A DNA stretch of 64,000 bases from Paenisporosarcina sp. FSL H8-0542 (GCF_038632915.1 NZ_CP152050.1:3069001-3133000); one strand, 5' to 3'; shown: positions 52,265-61,586, counted from the stretch's first letter. Numbers and translations are program-made. Notes: generated by a model from the sequence alone, not told the origin.

Positions 52265-52792
52265 TTGAAGAAATTATTAACTGTTGTATGTATGTTAACT
52301 TTTTTGATATCTGGTTGTTCAGATGATGTGAATAAAAAAGAATCAACTCATCCAAGGAGTGAATTGGAAAAAAGCATCGCAAATTCTCTCATAGAAAATT
52401 TCGGTCATCGCCATGAATTTCCTGAAGACGCTGTAGAAGTTCTGGAGTTCGATGAGACGACTGGCAAAATGAAAGTCATCGCATTGACCTATATTTATGA
52501 AGATGACATCTATGCAGACTTTAAAGCCGAAATCCTCTCAAGTTGTGCTAGTGTACTACAGGATATAAAGAGACAATCGGAAGTGACAGAAGTTGACTTT
52601 ATCGTTGCTGTCCCGGCTTTAGATGAAGATGGAAATCAGATGAAGAATTTAGAAGGTAATCCGATTGATAACATGACTATTTTCAATATGGTGTTTGAGA
52701 GAAAGAACTTAAAGAATATTAATTTCAACGAATTGGATCCTTTAAAACTCTCCAAAAAAGCAAATTTCTATTTTGAAGCTCTGATTGAATAA
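52265..52792 (+). CDS. Lipoprotein of unknown function
   Basis: A 175-residue lipoprotein with signal peptide KKLLTVVCMLTFLISGC (Cys18; lipobox ISGC). The rest is a soluble, acidic domain with alternating strands and helices (VEVLEFDETTGKMKVIALTY, then VTEVDFIVAVPALDEDGNQM), without recognised motif. The start is TTG at 52265 after AAGGAGACG. It converges on a methyltransferase gene across a 21-bp repeat array. Confidence 0.82.
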   Translation: MKKLLTVVCMLTFLISGCSDDVNKKESTHPRSELEKSIANSLIENFGHRHEFPEDAVEVLEFDETTGKMKVIALTYIYEDDIYADFKAEILSSCASVLQDIKRQSEVTEVDFIVAVPALDEDGNQMKNLEGNPIDNMTIFNMVFERKNLKNINFNELDPLKLSKKANFYFEALIE

Positions 52793-52801
52793 TTGCGTTA
52801 C

Positions 52802-52885
52802 GGTTTATTTGGCATGGATAAAGATTTATTCGGCATCAACTTCAGTTTAATCGGCATGAGCAAAGTTTTATTCGGTTTCGCCCAT
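52802..52885. repeat. Four imperfect 21-bp tandem repeats (TTTAATCGGCATCAAC family)
   Basis: Units start at 52802, 52823, 52844 and 52865. ATTTATTCGGCATCAACTTC and GTTTAATCGGCATGAGC match the core found at 15650-15733. It lies between two converging genes, before a strong bidirectional terminator. Confidence 0.85.
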
Positions 52886-52930
52886 TAATTTCCTCCTGAT
52901 AGAATTGAATTACATGATTGAATAGCAAAA

Positions 52931-52958
52931 GACAGGGCCTCTGCCCTGTCTTTTATTT
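52931..52958. terminator. Bidirectional terminator
   Basis: GACAGGGC and GCCCTGTC form a perfect 8-bp stem with loop CTCT, TTTTATTT on the plus side and TTTTGCT on the minus side. Confidence 0.9.
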
Positions 52959-53648
52959 TGTTGCATGCGCAATCCAGCCACCAAATAGAGTGGTCGAAAA
53001 GAATTGTGTTACCCGCTCGAAACCAGCTTGTTGTAAGAGTTCTTCAATCTGAGTTGCAGGTATGAATGACAGTTCACGAACCGACTCTTCCATCGCCTCC
53101 ACATCTTCTTGTGTTAAATCAGTTAAATCCAGCCAAATCGATTTCCATAAATTCATCCGCTCATCGAATTCTGGATTCGATTGATCACCAAACATCGATA
53201 CGAGTACAAATGGAGCTCCCGGTTGCAATCTTTCTCTTACTGTTTTCAATAAACTCAGTTTTTCTTCAACTGTTTCAACGAAATGGAGGACAAGCAAACA
53301 TGTGGCAGCATCAAAAGTTTCATTAAATTCGATTTGTTCAACTATCCCTGTATGTATGGACACTCGATCTTCGATTCCTGCGTTTTTCGCTTTTTGCATA
53401 GCGACTTCAAGCATAGCTTCTGAAGGGTCTACTCCGGCGAAAGTCCACGTAGGATTTGCTGTTCCAAAGGTCACGATTTCATTTCCTCCGCCAGCTCCAA
53501 TGACCAACACTTTTGCGGAGTCGTTTACATTCGCACGAAGGAATGACTGAACCATCCGGAACAATGCATCGTAAGTTGGTAGAGCACGGCGAATGCCTTT
53601 ATCGTATTCTCTTGCCATTTCCAGATCAAATTCCAAATCATCTTTCAT
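52953..53648 (-). CDS. SAM-dependent methyltransferase (class I)
   Basis: A 231-residue enzyme. The SAM-binding motif VLVIGAGGGNEIV lies at residues 48-60; motif II is FAGVDPSEAMLEVA; post-motifs DAATCLLVLHFV and FVLVSMFGD follow. The order fits methyltransferase type 11/12 folds. Substrate unknown; there is no linked biosynthetic gene. Single gene. Confidence 0.88.
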   Translation of the reverse strand: MKDDLEFDLEMAREYDKGIRRALPTYDALFRMVQSFLRANVNDSAKVLVIGAGGGNEIVTFGTANPTWTFAGVDPSEAMLEVAMQKAKNAGIEDRVSIHTGIVEQIEFNETFDAATCLLVLHFVETVEEKLSLLKTVRERLQPGAPFVLVSMFGDQSNPEFDERMNLWKSIWLDLTDLTQEDVEAMEESVRELSFIPATQIEELLQQAGFERVTQFFSTTLFGGWIAHATK

Positions 53649-53849
53649 TGTGTTTCCCCCATTAATTAATCATTTATTACCTTCTATTATGGGACAGTTC
53701 ATTGAAACTTTCAAACCGCTACATATTCGCTATCTTAAGAGACTAAATGGTACACTTTTACAATAAAAGCGAAAAGCTTCTTTCTAGCCAGACACTGGTG
53801 CTTGGAGCTGGAACTAATAAATCATATGCCCTTTTGGAGGCTGATATAT

Positions 53850-54833
53850 ATGGAAAATACTATGATAAAGCGGACTCTGGGCCAAACAGATTTACACCTG
53901 TCCCCCCTTGGACTAGGGACTTGGCAATTCAGTAAAGGATCAGGTGTCGTTGGCAGATTTTGGGGAGCACTGGATGATGAACTTACGGAAAACATCATTA
54001 AAACGTCATTGGATGGCGGCATCAATTGGTTTGACACTGCTGAAGTATATGGTGGCGGTGAGTCCGAAAGAATTTTAGCGAAAGCGCTTGAAAATATAGG
54101 TGCAAGCCCTGAAGAAGCTCGAATTGCGACTAAATGGTGGCCTATGCTTCGAACAGCAGGTTCCATTCCGAAAACGATTAATAATCGTAAAGAGGCTCTT
54201 CAAAATCGCAGGATCGACTTGTACCAAATTCATCAACCCTATTCACTCTCATCTGTTGAAAAGCAAATGCTGGCCATGATTGAGCTAGTAAAAGCTGGTC
54301 ATATTAACCATATCGGCGTTAGTAATTTCAACGCTTCTGCAATGGTCAATTCCCACCGGATTCTTAGTGAAAACGGACTGACACTGGCTTCGAATCAAGT
54401 GAAATACAGTTTACTGGACCGACGTATGGAGGAAAACGGAGTTCTGGATCGCGCGAAGGAATTAGGCATTTCCATCATTGCTTACTCGCCACTTGAGCAA
54501 GGAATACTAACTGGGAAATTTCATGATAATCCTGCATTGATTCACGATGCCAAAGGACCTCGTAGATTTCAACGCAAATTCAAGGAAATAGGATTGGCAG
54601 AATCTAAACCACTCATAACTTTACTGGATGCCATTGGCGAAAAATACAATGTCAGTGCCAGCCAAGTAGCTTTGAACTGGACTATCCATTATCATGGAGA
54701 AACGGTTTTTGCGATTCCCGGTGCCACTAAAGTTCATCACGCACAAGATAATGTCGGTGCATTAACGTTTAAACTCGATGCGGGAGAACTCGAAGAAATT
54801 TCACGCGCTTCCTGGAAAGTTCTTCAAAAATAA
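53850..54833 (+). CDS. Aldo/keto reductase
   Basis: A 327-residue NADPH-dependent reductase. The catalytic tetrad is visible: Asp and Tyr in WFDTAEVYGGGESE, Lys in RIATKWWP and His in IYQIHQPYS (LYQIHQPYS). The NADP-binding C-terminal block is IPGATKVHHAQDNVGAL. The ATG at 53850 has TTGGAGG upstream; the frame is open to 53802 without a better site. Substrate unknown. The phosphotransferase gene follows 31 bp later and is probably co-transcribed. Confidence 0.93.
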   Translation: MENTMIKRTLGQTDLHLSPLGLGTWQFSKGSGVVGRFWGALDDELTENIIKTSLDGGINWFDTAEVYGGGESERILAKALENIGASPEEARIATKWWPMLRTAGSIPKTINNRKEALQNRRIDLYQIHQPYSLSSVEKQMLAMIELVKAGHINHIGVSNFNASAMVNSHRILSENGLTLASNQVKYSLLDRRMEENGVLDRAKELGISIIAYSPLEQGILTGKFHDNPALIHDAKGPRRFQRKFKEIGLAESKPLITLLDAIGEKYNVSASQVALNWTIHYHGETVFAIPGATKVHHAQDNVGALTFKLDAGELEEISRASWKVLQK

Positions 54834-54864
54834 CAGGAGTAGTTATATTTCGAGGAGTGAGTTC

Positions 54865-55737
54865 ATGTTAGAAAAATGGATTGAAGAAGCGACCGGACAT
54901 CGTGTTAGGAGAAGTGCCACATTAAAAGGTGGCGTTTCATCCGAGATGACTAAGCATGAGCTTTTAACAGGACAATCTGTCGTCTCGAGGCTTATCACGA
55001 ATCGTGAATGGCTTTCTGACGAGCCAGATTTAATTGAACATGAAAAGCAAAGTTTATTGCTCATGGAGTGTATGTCCGTACCAACTCCACACTTCATTTC
55101 GGAAGCAACTCCTAGATTTGAAGCTTTGTTGATGACTGAAATACCCGGAAAAGTTCGATTGGATATATGCAATCTACCAACCAGCTTAAATCAATTAGCT
55201 GGTACACTGCATGCTATCCATCAAACTACAATTCCCGATACCTTTAAATGGACTTACTCTTCCTATGTGGATATTACAAATGTGTCGATACCTACATGGA
55301 CTGCTCAACAACAGGCGTGGTTATTTGCCATTGAGTTTGTTAGTTCAAATTCTCCCGAGTTTCAACCTGTTTTAATTCACCGTGATTACCATCCGACCAA
55401 CATATTGTGGGAAGGAAATGAATTGAATGGTGTCGTTGATTGGATCAATGCTTGCAAAGGTCCGTCTTTGGTAGATGTTGCACATTGCCGAATAAACTTA
55501 GTGATGCTATATGGTATTAAAATTGCCGATTATTTTCTGGAAGCGTACATGCAATTATCCAATGAAAACTATACTCCCTATTGGGATATTCTCGCTTTCC
55601 TGGATTTTGTGGATGAGCATTTAGATGTCTATGAAGGTTGGACCGATTCCGGTATCAATGACCTGAACCAAAAAGTCTTGAAGCATCGTTCCGACGAATA
55701 TATTCAAAATTTAATAGCCAAATTGGACGCCTTTTGA
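54865..55737 (+). CDS. Aminoglycoside-phosphotransferase-fold kinase
   Basis: A 290-residue small-molecule kinase of the APH family. The catalytic loop is LIHRDYHPTNILWEG (Asp174 as base) and the metal-binding motif is GVVDWINACKGPSLVDVAH. The N-terminal lobe (TLKGGVSSEM as glycine-rich loop) is shorter than in true aminoglycoside kinases. Substrate may be an amino sugar, thioribose or similar; there is no evidence for resistance. The ATG at 54865 has GAGGAGTGA. The terminator overlaps the stop. Confidence 0.88.
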   Translation: MLEKWIEEATGHRVRRSATLKGGVSSEMTKHELLTGQSVVSRLITNREWLSDEPDLIEHEKQSLLLMECMSVPTPHFISEATPRFEALLMTEIPGKVRLDICNLPTSLNQLAGTLHAIHQTTIPDTFKWTYSSYVDITNVSIPTWTAQQQAWLFAIEFVSSNSPEFQPVLIHRDYHPTNILWEGNELNGVVDWINACKGPSLVDVAHCRINLVMLYGIKIADYFLEAYMQLSNENYTPYWDILAFLDFVDEHLDVYEGWTDSGINDLNQKVLKHRSDEYIQNLIAKLDAF

Positions 55738-55750
55738 AAGGCGTTTTTTT
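55727..55750 (+). terminator. Terminator of the aldo/keto reductase-kinase pair
   Basis: ACGCCTTTT and AAAGGCGT form a tight hairpin over the stop codon, followed by seven T. Confidence 0.88.
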
Positions 55751-55793
55751 GTTGACTTTTATTTCAAAACAAATAAATTTTTAGAATATTTTA

Positions 55794-55809
55794 AATTACA
55801 CTTGTAATT
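55794..55809. promoter_or_regulatory. Short palindrome upstream of the regulator gene
   Basis: AATTACA-CT-TGTAATT is a perfect inverted repeat next to the larger one at 55813, possibly a second operator. Confidence 0.45.
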
Positions 55810-55812
55810 AGA

Positions 55813-55850
55813 TTATTCAGTATTGTATAGTCTTATACAATACTGAATAA
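55813..55850. promoter_or_regulatory. 38-bp perfect inverted repeat at the regulator promoter
   Basis: Arms TTATTCAGTATTGTATA and TATACAATACTGAATAA (17 bp each, perfect) flank GTCT. A possible promoter (TTGTAA at 55802, TATAGT at 55826) is overlapped. The right arm ends at the ribosome site, so it could be an operator or an mRNA hairpin that hides the start. Confidence 0.7.
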
Positions 55851-55861
55851 AGGAGTTAGGA

Positions 55862-57211
55862 ATGAATACAATGTTATTACTGCCAAATACCGATGAAGAA
55901 ATAATGGACACACACGACGAAGACATTATCATCACAACTCGGGAAGGAAAAATCATTAAAGTCACGCAAATCAGCGGCGAACATTATGGCCTGACCCCTG
56001 TGGAACTTTTAGGAAAGTCTGTTTTTGACTTGGAAGCGAAAGGAATTTTTTCTCCAGCAATTACTCCTGAAGTTGTGGAAAAAAAGAAGAAAATCGTGAC
56101 CGTTCAAACTACACCCTCTGGACGAAAAGTATTAATTACCGGCATTCCCCTTTTCAATGAACAACGTGAAGTCGAGTTCGTCATCAGTTATTCTTACGAA
56201 CTGTCAGAGCTCATTGTTATGAAAGAATACTTGCAAGATTTAGAGACTGAAATGTCTAAGGTCAAAGAAGAACTTGCCCATCTAAGAGATCAGCATATTC
56301 AAATTGATGGATCCATTATGGAGAGTCAATCTTCTGCGCGTGCAGTTAATACAGCCCTGAAAATCGCACGCATCGATGCTCCGATTGTCATTCATGGTGA
56401 ACGTGGTGTCGGCAAGACTACCTTGGCAAAATTTATTCACAGTCAAAGTAATCGAAGTGATGGTCCATTTATTGAAGTTAACTGCAGTACAATTCCTGAA
56501 GCTGTATTTGAAATCGCTTTCATTGGTAATCAAGAGTCCCAATCACAAGGCTATTTATCCATAGCTTCTGGCGGTTCACTTGTATTAAAAGAACTGGATC
56601 AACTATCGCTAGCTTCACAAGCAAAATTATTCTACCTTTTGAACAAAAACACTACAGCCAGAATTATAGCGTTGAGTGAAACTCCATTCGATGAATTAGC
56701 CAAAGAAGGAAAACTGCGGGAAGACTTATTCTATCTTCTTCATATCGCCCCCATTCATTTGAAACCTCTAAGAGAAAGACCCGAGGATCTTGAAAAAGCG
56801 ATTTCCTTATATGTAAAGGGCTTTATCGATCAGTATAACGATGAAAAGAAAATAGCAGATGATCTATATATTCACCTTCTCCAACTTGAATGGAAAGGAA
56901 ACTTCCGTGAACTGAGAAATGTTTTGGAACGGATTTTCATCACAAGTGATTCGAATAAAATAACGCTTAAAGATTTACCATTACACTATCAACCTTCTGA
57001 AGGAGAACAAATAGGGATTGACTTTGATGGACAAACCTTGCCACATATTTTGGAGTTTGTAGAGAAGAAAGTACTGCTGAATACACAAAAAAGGTATAAA
57101 ACGACAACAGAAATGGCCCACGTCCTTGGAATCAGCCAACCTTCAGTCGTTAGAAAGTTAAAAAAATATACCAGCTCCCCTATGGAAGATGAAATGGATA
57201 AAATCACTTAA
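55862..57211 (+). CDS. Sigma-54-activator-like regulator (PAS-AAA-HTH), degenerate AAA domain
   Basis: A 449-residue protein with the layout of RocR-type enhancer-binding proteins: PAS domain (about 15-120), AAA+ domain (about 150-380) and a Fis-type HTH at the end (EMAHVLGISQPSVVRKLKKY). Walker A is GERGVGKT near 179-186 and the arginine-finger segment REDLFYLLHI is present. Two hallmarks are missing: no GAFTGA loop (FEIAFIGNQESQSQGYLSIA instead) and Walker B reads SLVLKELDQL, Lys replacing Asp. It probably cannot remodel sigma-54 polymerase in the usual way. It precedes an ABC transporter-aminotransferase cluster that it likely controls. Confidence 0.85.
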   Translation: MNTMLLLPNTDEEIMDTHDEDIIITTREGKIIKVTQISGEHYGLTPVELLGKSVFDLEAKGIFSPAITPEVVEKKKKIVTVQTTPSGRKVLITGIPLFNEQREVEFVISYSYELSELIVMKEYLQDLETEMSKVKEELAHLRDQHIQIDGSIMESQSSARAVNTALKIARIDAPIVIHGERGVGKTTLAKFIHSQSNRSDGPFIEVNCSTIPEAVFEIAFIGNQESQSQGYLSIASGGSLVLKELDQLSLASQAKLFYLLNKNTTARIIALSETPFDELAKEGKLREDLFYLLHIAPIHLKPLRERPEDLEKAISLYVKGFIDQYNDEKKIADDLYIHLLQLEWKGNFRELRNVLERIFITSDSNKITLKDLPLHYQPSEGEQIGIDFDGQTLPHILEFVEKKVLLNTQKRYKTTTEMAHVLGISQPSVVRKLKKYTSSPMEDEMDKIT

Positions 57212-57327
57212 ACATTAAAAGAGCAATACTTGTTGGTTAACCTTTAAGAGTATACTTTCCTAACTCACCTACCCATTATTAATTTTCAGAATCTCGAAAT
57301 CATCCGGTAACACGATTAAGCCCCTAC

Positions 57328-57343
57328 TGGCCAGGGACTTGAT
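57328..57343 (+). promoter_or_regulatory. Possible -24/-12 (sigma-54) promoter of the transporter cluster
   Basis: TGGCCAGGGACTTGAT has the GG and TTG at correct spacing against TGGCACGNNNNTTGCW, but -12 is GA instead of GC. The TTGATA could instead serve as a sigma-A -35. Confidence 0.42.
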
Positions 57344-57382
57344 ATTTTAGATAGTCACATACTTTAGTAATAGGGGGAAATT

Positions 57383-58375
57383 ATGTTGAAAAAATGGTTG
57401 TTAGTTTTATGTTCGCTTATGTTGCTAGTCACGTTGGGCGCATGTGGTAAAGAAGGTGAATCCACTGCTTCTGGTAAATCAGGAGAACCGTTAAAAGTAA
57501 CTCTTCCTACATGGACAGGTTATGGACCACTGTTCTTAGCGAAGGAAAAAGGCTTTTTCGAGAAAAATGGTCTGGATGTGGAGCTTTCAATTATTGAAGG
57601 TTTGGGAGAACGTAAAGCTGCATTAGCAGGTGGCAAAATTGACGGAATGGCGACTGCTTTAGATGTACAAGTCACATTAGCAGGAGCTGATATTCCTGTC
57701 CAAGTTGTATGGTTATTGGATGATTCATACGGCGGTGATGGAATTCTCGTGAAAAGTGATATTAATGATGTGAAAGACTTGAAAGGCAAACAAGTTGCTT
57801 TTGAAGTTGGTTCAACTAGCCAAATGCTTGCCTTAACAGCATTAGAGCAAGGTGGATTAACGGAAGATGATATTACTGTTGTTCAAATGTCAGCTGGTGA
57901 CGCTGGTGCAGCCTTTGCAGCTGGTAAAGTAGATGCCGCTGTTACATGGGAACCTTGGTTGACTAAAGGTGCGGAGGCTAACGGAAAAGTTTTATTAACA
58001 ACAAAGGATTTACCAGGCATCATCCTAGATACAGTTGCTTTTAAAGAAGACGTGATAAAAGACCGCCCAGAGGATATAAAAGCCTTTGTAAAAGCAATGG
58101 GTGAAGCAATGGATTATTGGAAAGAAAATGAAAAAGAAGCAAATGAAATTATGGCAAAAGGTCTTAATATCGACGTAAAAGAATTTGAAGCAACAGTCAC
58201 TGGATTGAAATTCTTTACAAAAGAAGATAACGCGAAATTATTTGGTACTGAAAGCGAAAAAGGTTCGATTTATCAATCAGCAGAAAATGCTATTCAGTTT
58301 TATAAAGATCAAGACATGCTTGAGAAAGACTTAAAAGCAGATGATGTTGTGAATGGAAGTTTTCTTCAAGAGTAA
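57383..58375 (+). CDS. ABC transporter substrate-binding lipoprotein (SsuA/TauA/NMT1-like)
   Basis: A 330-residue lipoprotein with lipobox LGAC (Cys21). The mature protein starts in the way of SsuA/TauA/NrtA-type periplasmic proteins (KVTLPTWTGYGPLFLAKEKG FFEKNGLDVELS; GERKAALAGGKIDGMATALD) and continues with KGKQVAFEVGSTSQMLAL. The family binds sulfonates, taurine, nitrate or thiamine precursors. The neighbouring aminotransferase favours an amino compound. The ATG at 57383 has a GGGGG site. Expression may depend on the upstream regulator. Confidence 0.9.
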   Translation: MLKKWLLVLCSLMLLVTLGACGKEGESTASGKSGEPLKVTLPTWTGYGPLFLAKEKGFFEKNGLDVELSIIEGLGERKAALAGGKIDGMATALDVQVTLAGADIPVQVVWLLDDSYGGDGILVKSDINDVKDLKGKQVAFEVGSTSQMLALTALEQGGLTEDDITVVQMSAGDAGAAFAAGKVDAAVTWEPWLTKGAEANGKVLLTTKDLPGIILDTVAFKEDVIKDRPEDIKAFVKAMGEAMDYWKENEKEANEIMAKGLNIDVKEFEATVTGLKFFTKEDNAKLFGTESEKGSIYQSAENAIQFYKDQDMLEKDLKADDVVNGSFLQE

Positions 58376-58462
58376 CTAATTACTAATTCAAATGAGCTAA
58401 ACGGCTTTCAATAGGATGTATGAATTGTCACGTACCATCTTGGTGATTGATATTCAGGGTTT

Positions 58463-58497
58463 AACTTGATAGGCGTTGGTTTTTGCCTATTCAAGTT
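58463..58497 (+). other. Hairpin between binding-protein and permease genes
   Basis: AACTTGATAGGC and GCCTATTCAAGTT pair with one bulge; no T-run follows. It may stabilise the upstream mRNA and set the higher level of binding protein. Confidence 0.6.
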
Positions 58498-58538
58498 AGG
58501 CTCAAATCCAAAATACATACATAGATGGAGGGTACTAA

Positions 58539-59336
58539 ATGGGAACCAAATGGTTTACACCAAATAAAGAGATACCTAAAAAGATTTATACTTCTGCTGG
58601 TCTTATTACATTTATTTTTGTTCTAGGGATCTGGTCGCTACTAAGTTATAGCGGGTTCGTAAATCCCTTGTTCTTACCCACTCCAACCGCAGTCTTAGCT
58701 ACAGCAACAGAAATGTTTATGAGCGGAGAGATTTTCTCTGATATCGGCATCAGTTTTTCGAGGGTATTTACAGGATTTCTTATCGCCGCATTAATTGGCA
58801 TTCCTCTAGGAATACTCATGGGATCCTTAAGAATTATGGAAGGTGCTTTTGAACCTATTATTGGGTTTATTCGATACATGCCTGCATCCGCATTTATTCC
58901 TTTATTAATTTTATGGATTGGTCTTGGCGAATCCGAAAAAATGGCCGTTATTTTCTTAGGAACGTTCTTCCAACTTACACTCATGGTTATGGATGTTACC
59001 AAAAACGTGCAAAACGATTTAATCGATGTTTCTTATACACTTGGTGCCAAGAATGCTCAAATTTTCACTAAAGTAATTTTACCCGCTTCATTACCGGGAA
59101 TCGTAGATACGCTTCGTATTACGTTTGGTTGGGCTTGGACGTATTTAGTGGTAGCAGAAATTGTTGGAGCATCCAGTGGCTTAGGCTACATGATTATGCA
59201 AGCCTCCCGCTTCCTCCAACCAGAAAAAATTATCGTCGGTATTTTAATTATCGGTTTGTTAGGACTCATTACAGATATCATGTTCAAATCCATTTACCGC
59301 GCTTCGTTTTCCTGGATGAGAAAGGACGGTTATTAA
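58539..59336 (+). CDS. ABC transporter permease (SsuC/TauC type)
   Basis: A 265-residue permease with six TM helices. The binding-protein-dependent transport motif is present as DVSYTLGAKNAQIFTKVILP (EAA loop). FIRYMPASAFIPLLILWIGL and WAWTYLVVAEIVGAS are typical of SsuC/TauC. The ATG at 58539 has GGAGGG upstream. One base separates its stop from the ATPase ATG, so the genes form one operon. Confidence 0.92.
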   Translation: MGTKWFTPNKEIPKKIYTSAGLITFIFVLGIWSLLSYSGFVNPLFLPTPTAVLATATEMFMSGEIFSDIGISFSRVFTGFLIAALIGIPLGILMGSLRIMEGAFEPIIGFIRYMPASAFIPLLILWIGLGESEKMAVIFLGTFFQLTLMVMDVTKNVQNDLIDVSYTLGAKNAQIFTKVILPASLPGIVDTLRITFGWAWTYLVVAEIVGASSGLGYMIMQASRFLQPEKIIVGILIIGLLGLITDIMFKSIYRASFSWMRKDGY

Positions 59337-59337
59337 G

Positions 59338-60192
59338 ATGGTCGCACCAAAACTAGAAGTGAACGCAATAGGAACACCCAATATATTAAGTGAAGGGAAA
59401 ACAGCTCCACGAATTATCACACCAAAATTGGAAATCAAAGATGTAGGTAAAATATTTAAAACGAAATCTGGAGAAACCACAGCGCTTGAAAAGACATCTT
59501 TTACTGTGGAAGACGGTGAATTCGTCACCATATTAGGACCTTCAGGATGCGGGAAATCAACCATACTACGTATCGTAGCAGGCTTGGAAGTGTCTACTTC
59601 GGGTCAGGTCCTGCTTGATGGACAAGAAATTAACGGTCCTGGTCCGGATCGTGGCATGGTCTTCCAATCATACACTCTCTATCCGTGGTTAAATGTCAAA
59701 GATAACATCACATTCGGTTTAAAGTTAAAAGGCGTTTCCCAAAGAGAGCGGGATGATCTTGCTGGACATTACCTTCAGTTAATTGGGCTGGAAGGTTTTG
59801 AAAAGCATTACCCTATTCAATTATCTGGAGGTATGAAACAACGCGTAGCCATTGCACGAGCTTTGGCTAATGATCCAAAAATATTATTGATGGACGAACC
59901 ATTTGGAGCACTGGATGCACAAACAAGAACCATCATGCAAGAAGTTTTGCTAAAAGCATGGGATGAGTCCAAAAAGACGATTTTATTTATTACACATGAT
60001 GTCGATGAATCTATCTTTTTAGCTGACTCTGTATATGTGATGACCGCAAGGCCAGGACGTTTAAAAAAGAAAATTCCAATCACGCTGGATAGACCACGGG
60101 AATTCAGTATGAAAAACACGGCAGAATTCGGACATTACAAAGAAGAACTATTGTCTCTCATTCGGGAAGAAAGCCTGAAATCAATTAAGTAA
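59338..60192 (+). CDS. ABC transporter ATPase (SsuB/TauB type)
   Basis: A 284-residue ATPase. Walker A GPSGCGKST, Q-loop GMVFQSYTLYPWL, signature LSGGMKQRVAIARAL, Walker B ILLMDEPFGALDAQT, H-loop FITHDVDES. It has about 30 extra N-terminal residues before the ATPase domain (EVNAIGTPNILSEGKTAPRI), with unknown role. It energises uptake by the preceding permease. Confidence 0.93.
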   Translation: MVAPKLEVNAIGTPNILSEGKTAPRIITPKLEIKDVGKIFKTKSGETTALEKTSFTVEDGEFVTILGPSGCGKSTILRIVAGLEVSTSGQVLLDGQEINGPGPDRGMVFQSYTLYPWLNVKDNITFGLKLKGVSQRERDDLAGHYLQLIGLEGFEKHYPIQLSGGMKQRVAIARALANDPKILLMDEPFGALDAQTRTIMQEVLLKAWDESKKTILFITHDVDESIFLADSVYVMTARPGRLKKKIPITLDRPREFSMKNTAEFGHYKEELLSLIREESLKSIK

Positions 60193-60246
60193 GAACCGTT
60201 TTCTTAAATCGAAATAATGCTCACTATGATCTTGGAGGTCAATTGT

Positions 60247-61572
60247 ATGGAAAATAAATGGGACCATCTGGTCAAAAACATGCCAAATCGGTTAGCTCCG
60301 AGCATGGCCAAAGATCATCCGAATCTTCCTGTCATCAAAGAAGAAGGTTGTTATTACTTCGGAGTAGACGGAAAGCAATATCTTGATTTCACGTCCGGTA
60401 TTGCTGTAACAAATGTCGGTCACAGACATCCTAAAGTGGTTCAATCTATCAAAGACGCAGCAGATGGTTTAATGCATGGCCCATCAGGTGTAATTATGTA
60501 TGAATCTATTTTAAGACTGGCAGATGAACTTGCCGACATTATGCCTGGTAACCTAGATTGCTTTTTCTTCGCCAATAGCGGTACCGAAGCGGTAGAAGGC
60601 GCACTTAAACTTGCAAAATATGTGACTAAACGACCGTATGTTGTTTCATTCACAGGTGGTTTCCACGGGCGTTCATTAGGTGCGTTAGGTGTTACTACCT
60701 CGAAAAGCAAATACCGTAAGTTTATGCAGCCATCAGGACTTACATATCAAGTACCTTACGCAAACGTGAAAGAATGTCCGGCCGGTTTAGATCCAGAAGC
60801 TTATGTCATGGAGAAATTGGAAAGAGATTTTGCTACTTTGTTTAGTCATCAAGTAACACCAGAGGAAGTAGCTTGCGTTATTTTAGAGCCAGTCCTCGGC
60901 GAAGGTGGTTATGTTGTCCCTCCAAAAGGCTGGTTGAAAAAAGTTCGTGAAATTTGCGATCGTCATCAGATATTGCTTATTTTTGATGAAGTACAAACTG
61001 GATTTGGTCGAACAGGCGAATGGTTTGCGGCACAAACTTTCGATGTCACCCCAGATATCATGGCGATTGCTAAAGGAATTGCATCTGGCTTACCTCTTAG
61101 TGCCACCGTTGCGTCCAATGAATTAATGAAGCAATGGCCACTCGGCAGTCATGGGACGACATTTGGAGGAAATCCAATCGCTTGTTCAGTCGCTTTGACG
61201 ACATTGAGCATAATAAAAGAAGAAAATCTCCTTGAAAACACAAAACAGATGGGTTCATATGCCGTTCAACAGCTTGAAGAAATGAAGAAAAGACATCGTG
61301 TCATCGGTAGTATCCGTGCTGTAGGATTAATGATAGGAATTGAAATCATTAATCCACAAACGGGTCAACCCAATGGTTCGGGCTTATTAAAAATTCTGGA
61401 TGCGGCTCTTAAAAAAGGCGTGTTATTCTATCTATGCGGAAATCACGGTGAAGTAATCCGAATGATCCCACCGTTAATCGTCACAAAAGAACAAATTGAT
61501 GTAGGACTTCAATTACTCGATGAAGCTATAATGGAATACGAAGAAACATTAATGAGTTTAGAGGGTATATAG
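60247..61572 (+). CDS. Class III aminotransferase (GabT-like)
   Basis: A 441-residue PLP aminotransferase. PLP sites: [14 protein letters not shown] near 115, [33 protein letters not shown] (Asp holding the PLP ring), and the Schiff-base Lys in [16 protein letters not shown]. Sequence is close to 4-aminobutyrate or omega-amino acid aminotransferases. As the last gene of the transporter cluster it probably deaminates the imported compound. The ATG at 60247 has TTGGAGG; the frame start at 60217 does not. Confidence 0.92.
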   Translation: MENKWDHLVKNMPNRLAPSMAKDHPNLPVIKEEGCYYFGVDGKQYLDFTSGIAVTNVGHRHPKVVQSIKDAADGLMHGPSGVIMYESILRLADELADIMPGNLDCFFFANSGTEAVEGALKLAKYVTKRPYVVSFTGGFHGRSLGALGVTTSKSKYRKFMQPSGLTYQVPYANVKECPAGLDPEAYVMEKLERDFATLFSHQVTPEEVACVILEPVLGEGGYVVPPKGWLKKVREICDRHQILLIFDEVQTGFGRTGEWFAAQTFDVTPDIMAIAKGIASGLPLSATVASNELMKQWPLGSHGTTFGGNPIACSVALTTLSIIKEENLLENTKQMGSYAVQQLEEMKKRHRVIGSIRAVGLMIGIEIINPQTGQPNGSGLLKILDAALKKGVLFYLCGNHGEVIRMIPPLIVTKEQIDVGLQLLDEAIMEYEETLMSLEGI

Positions 61573-61586
61573 AGAATGAAATGACT

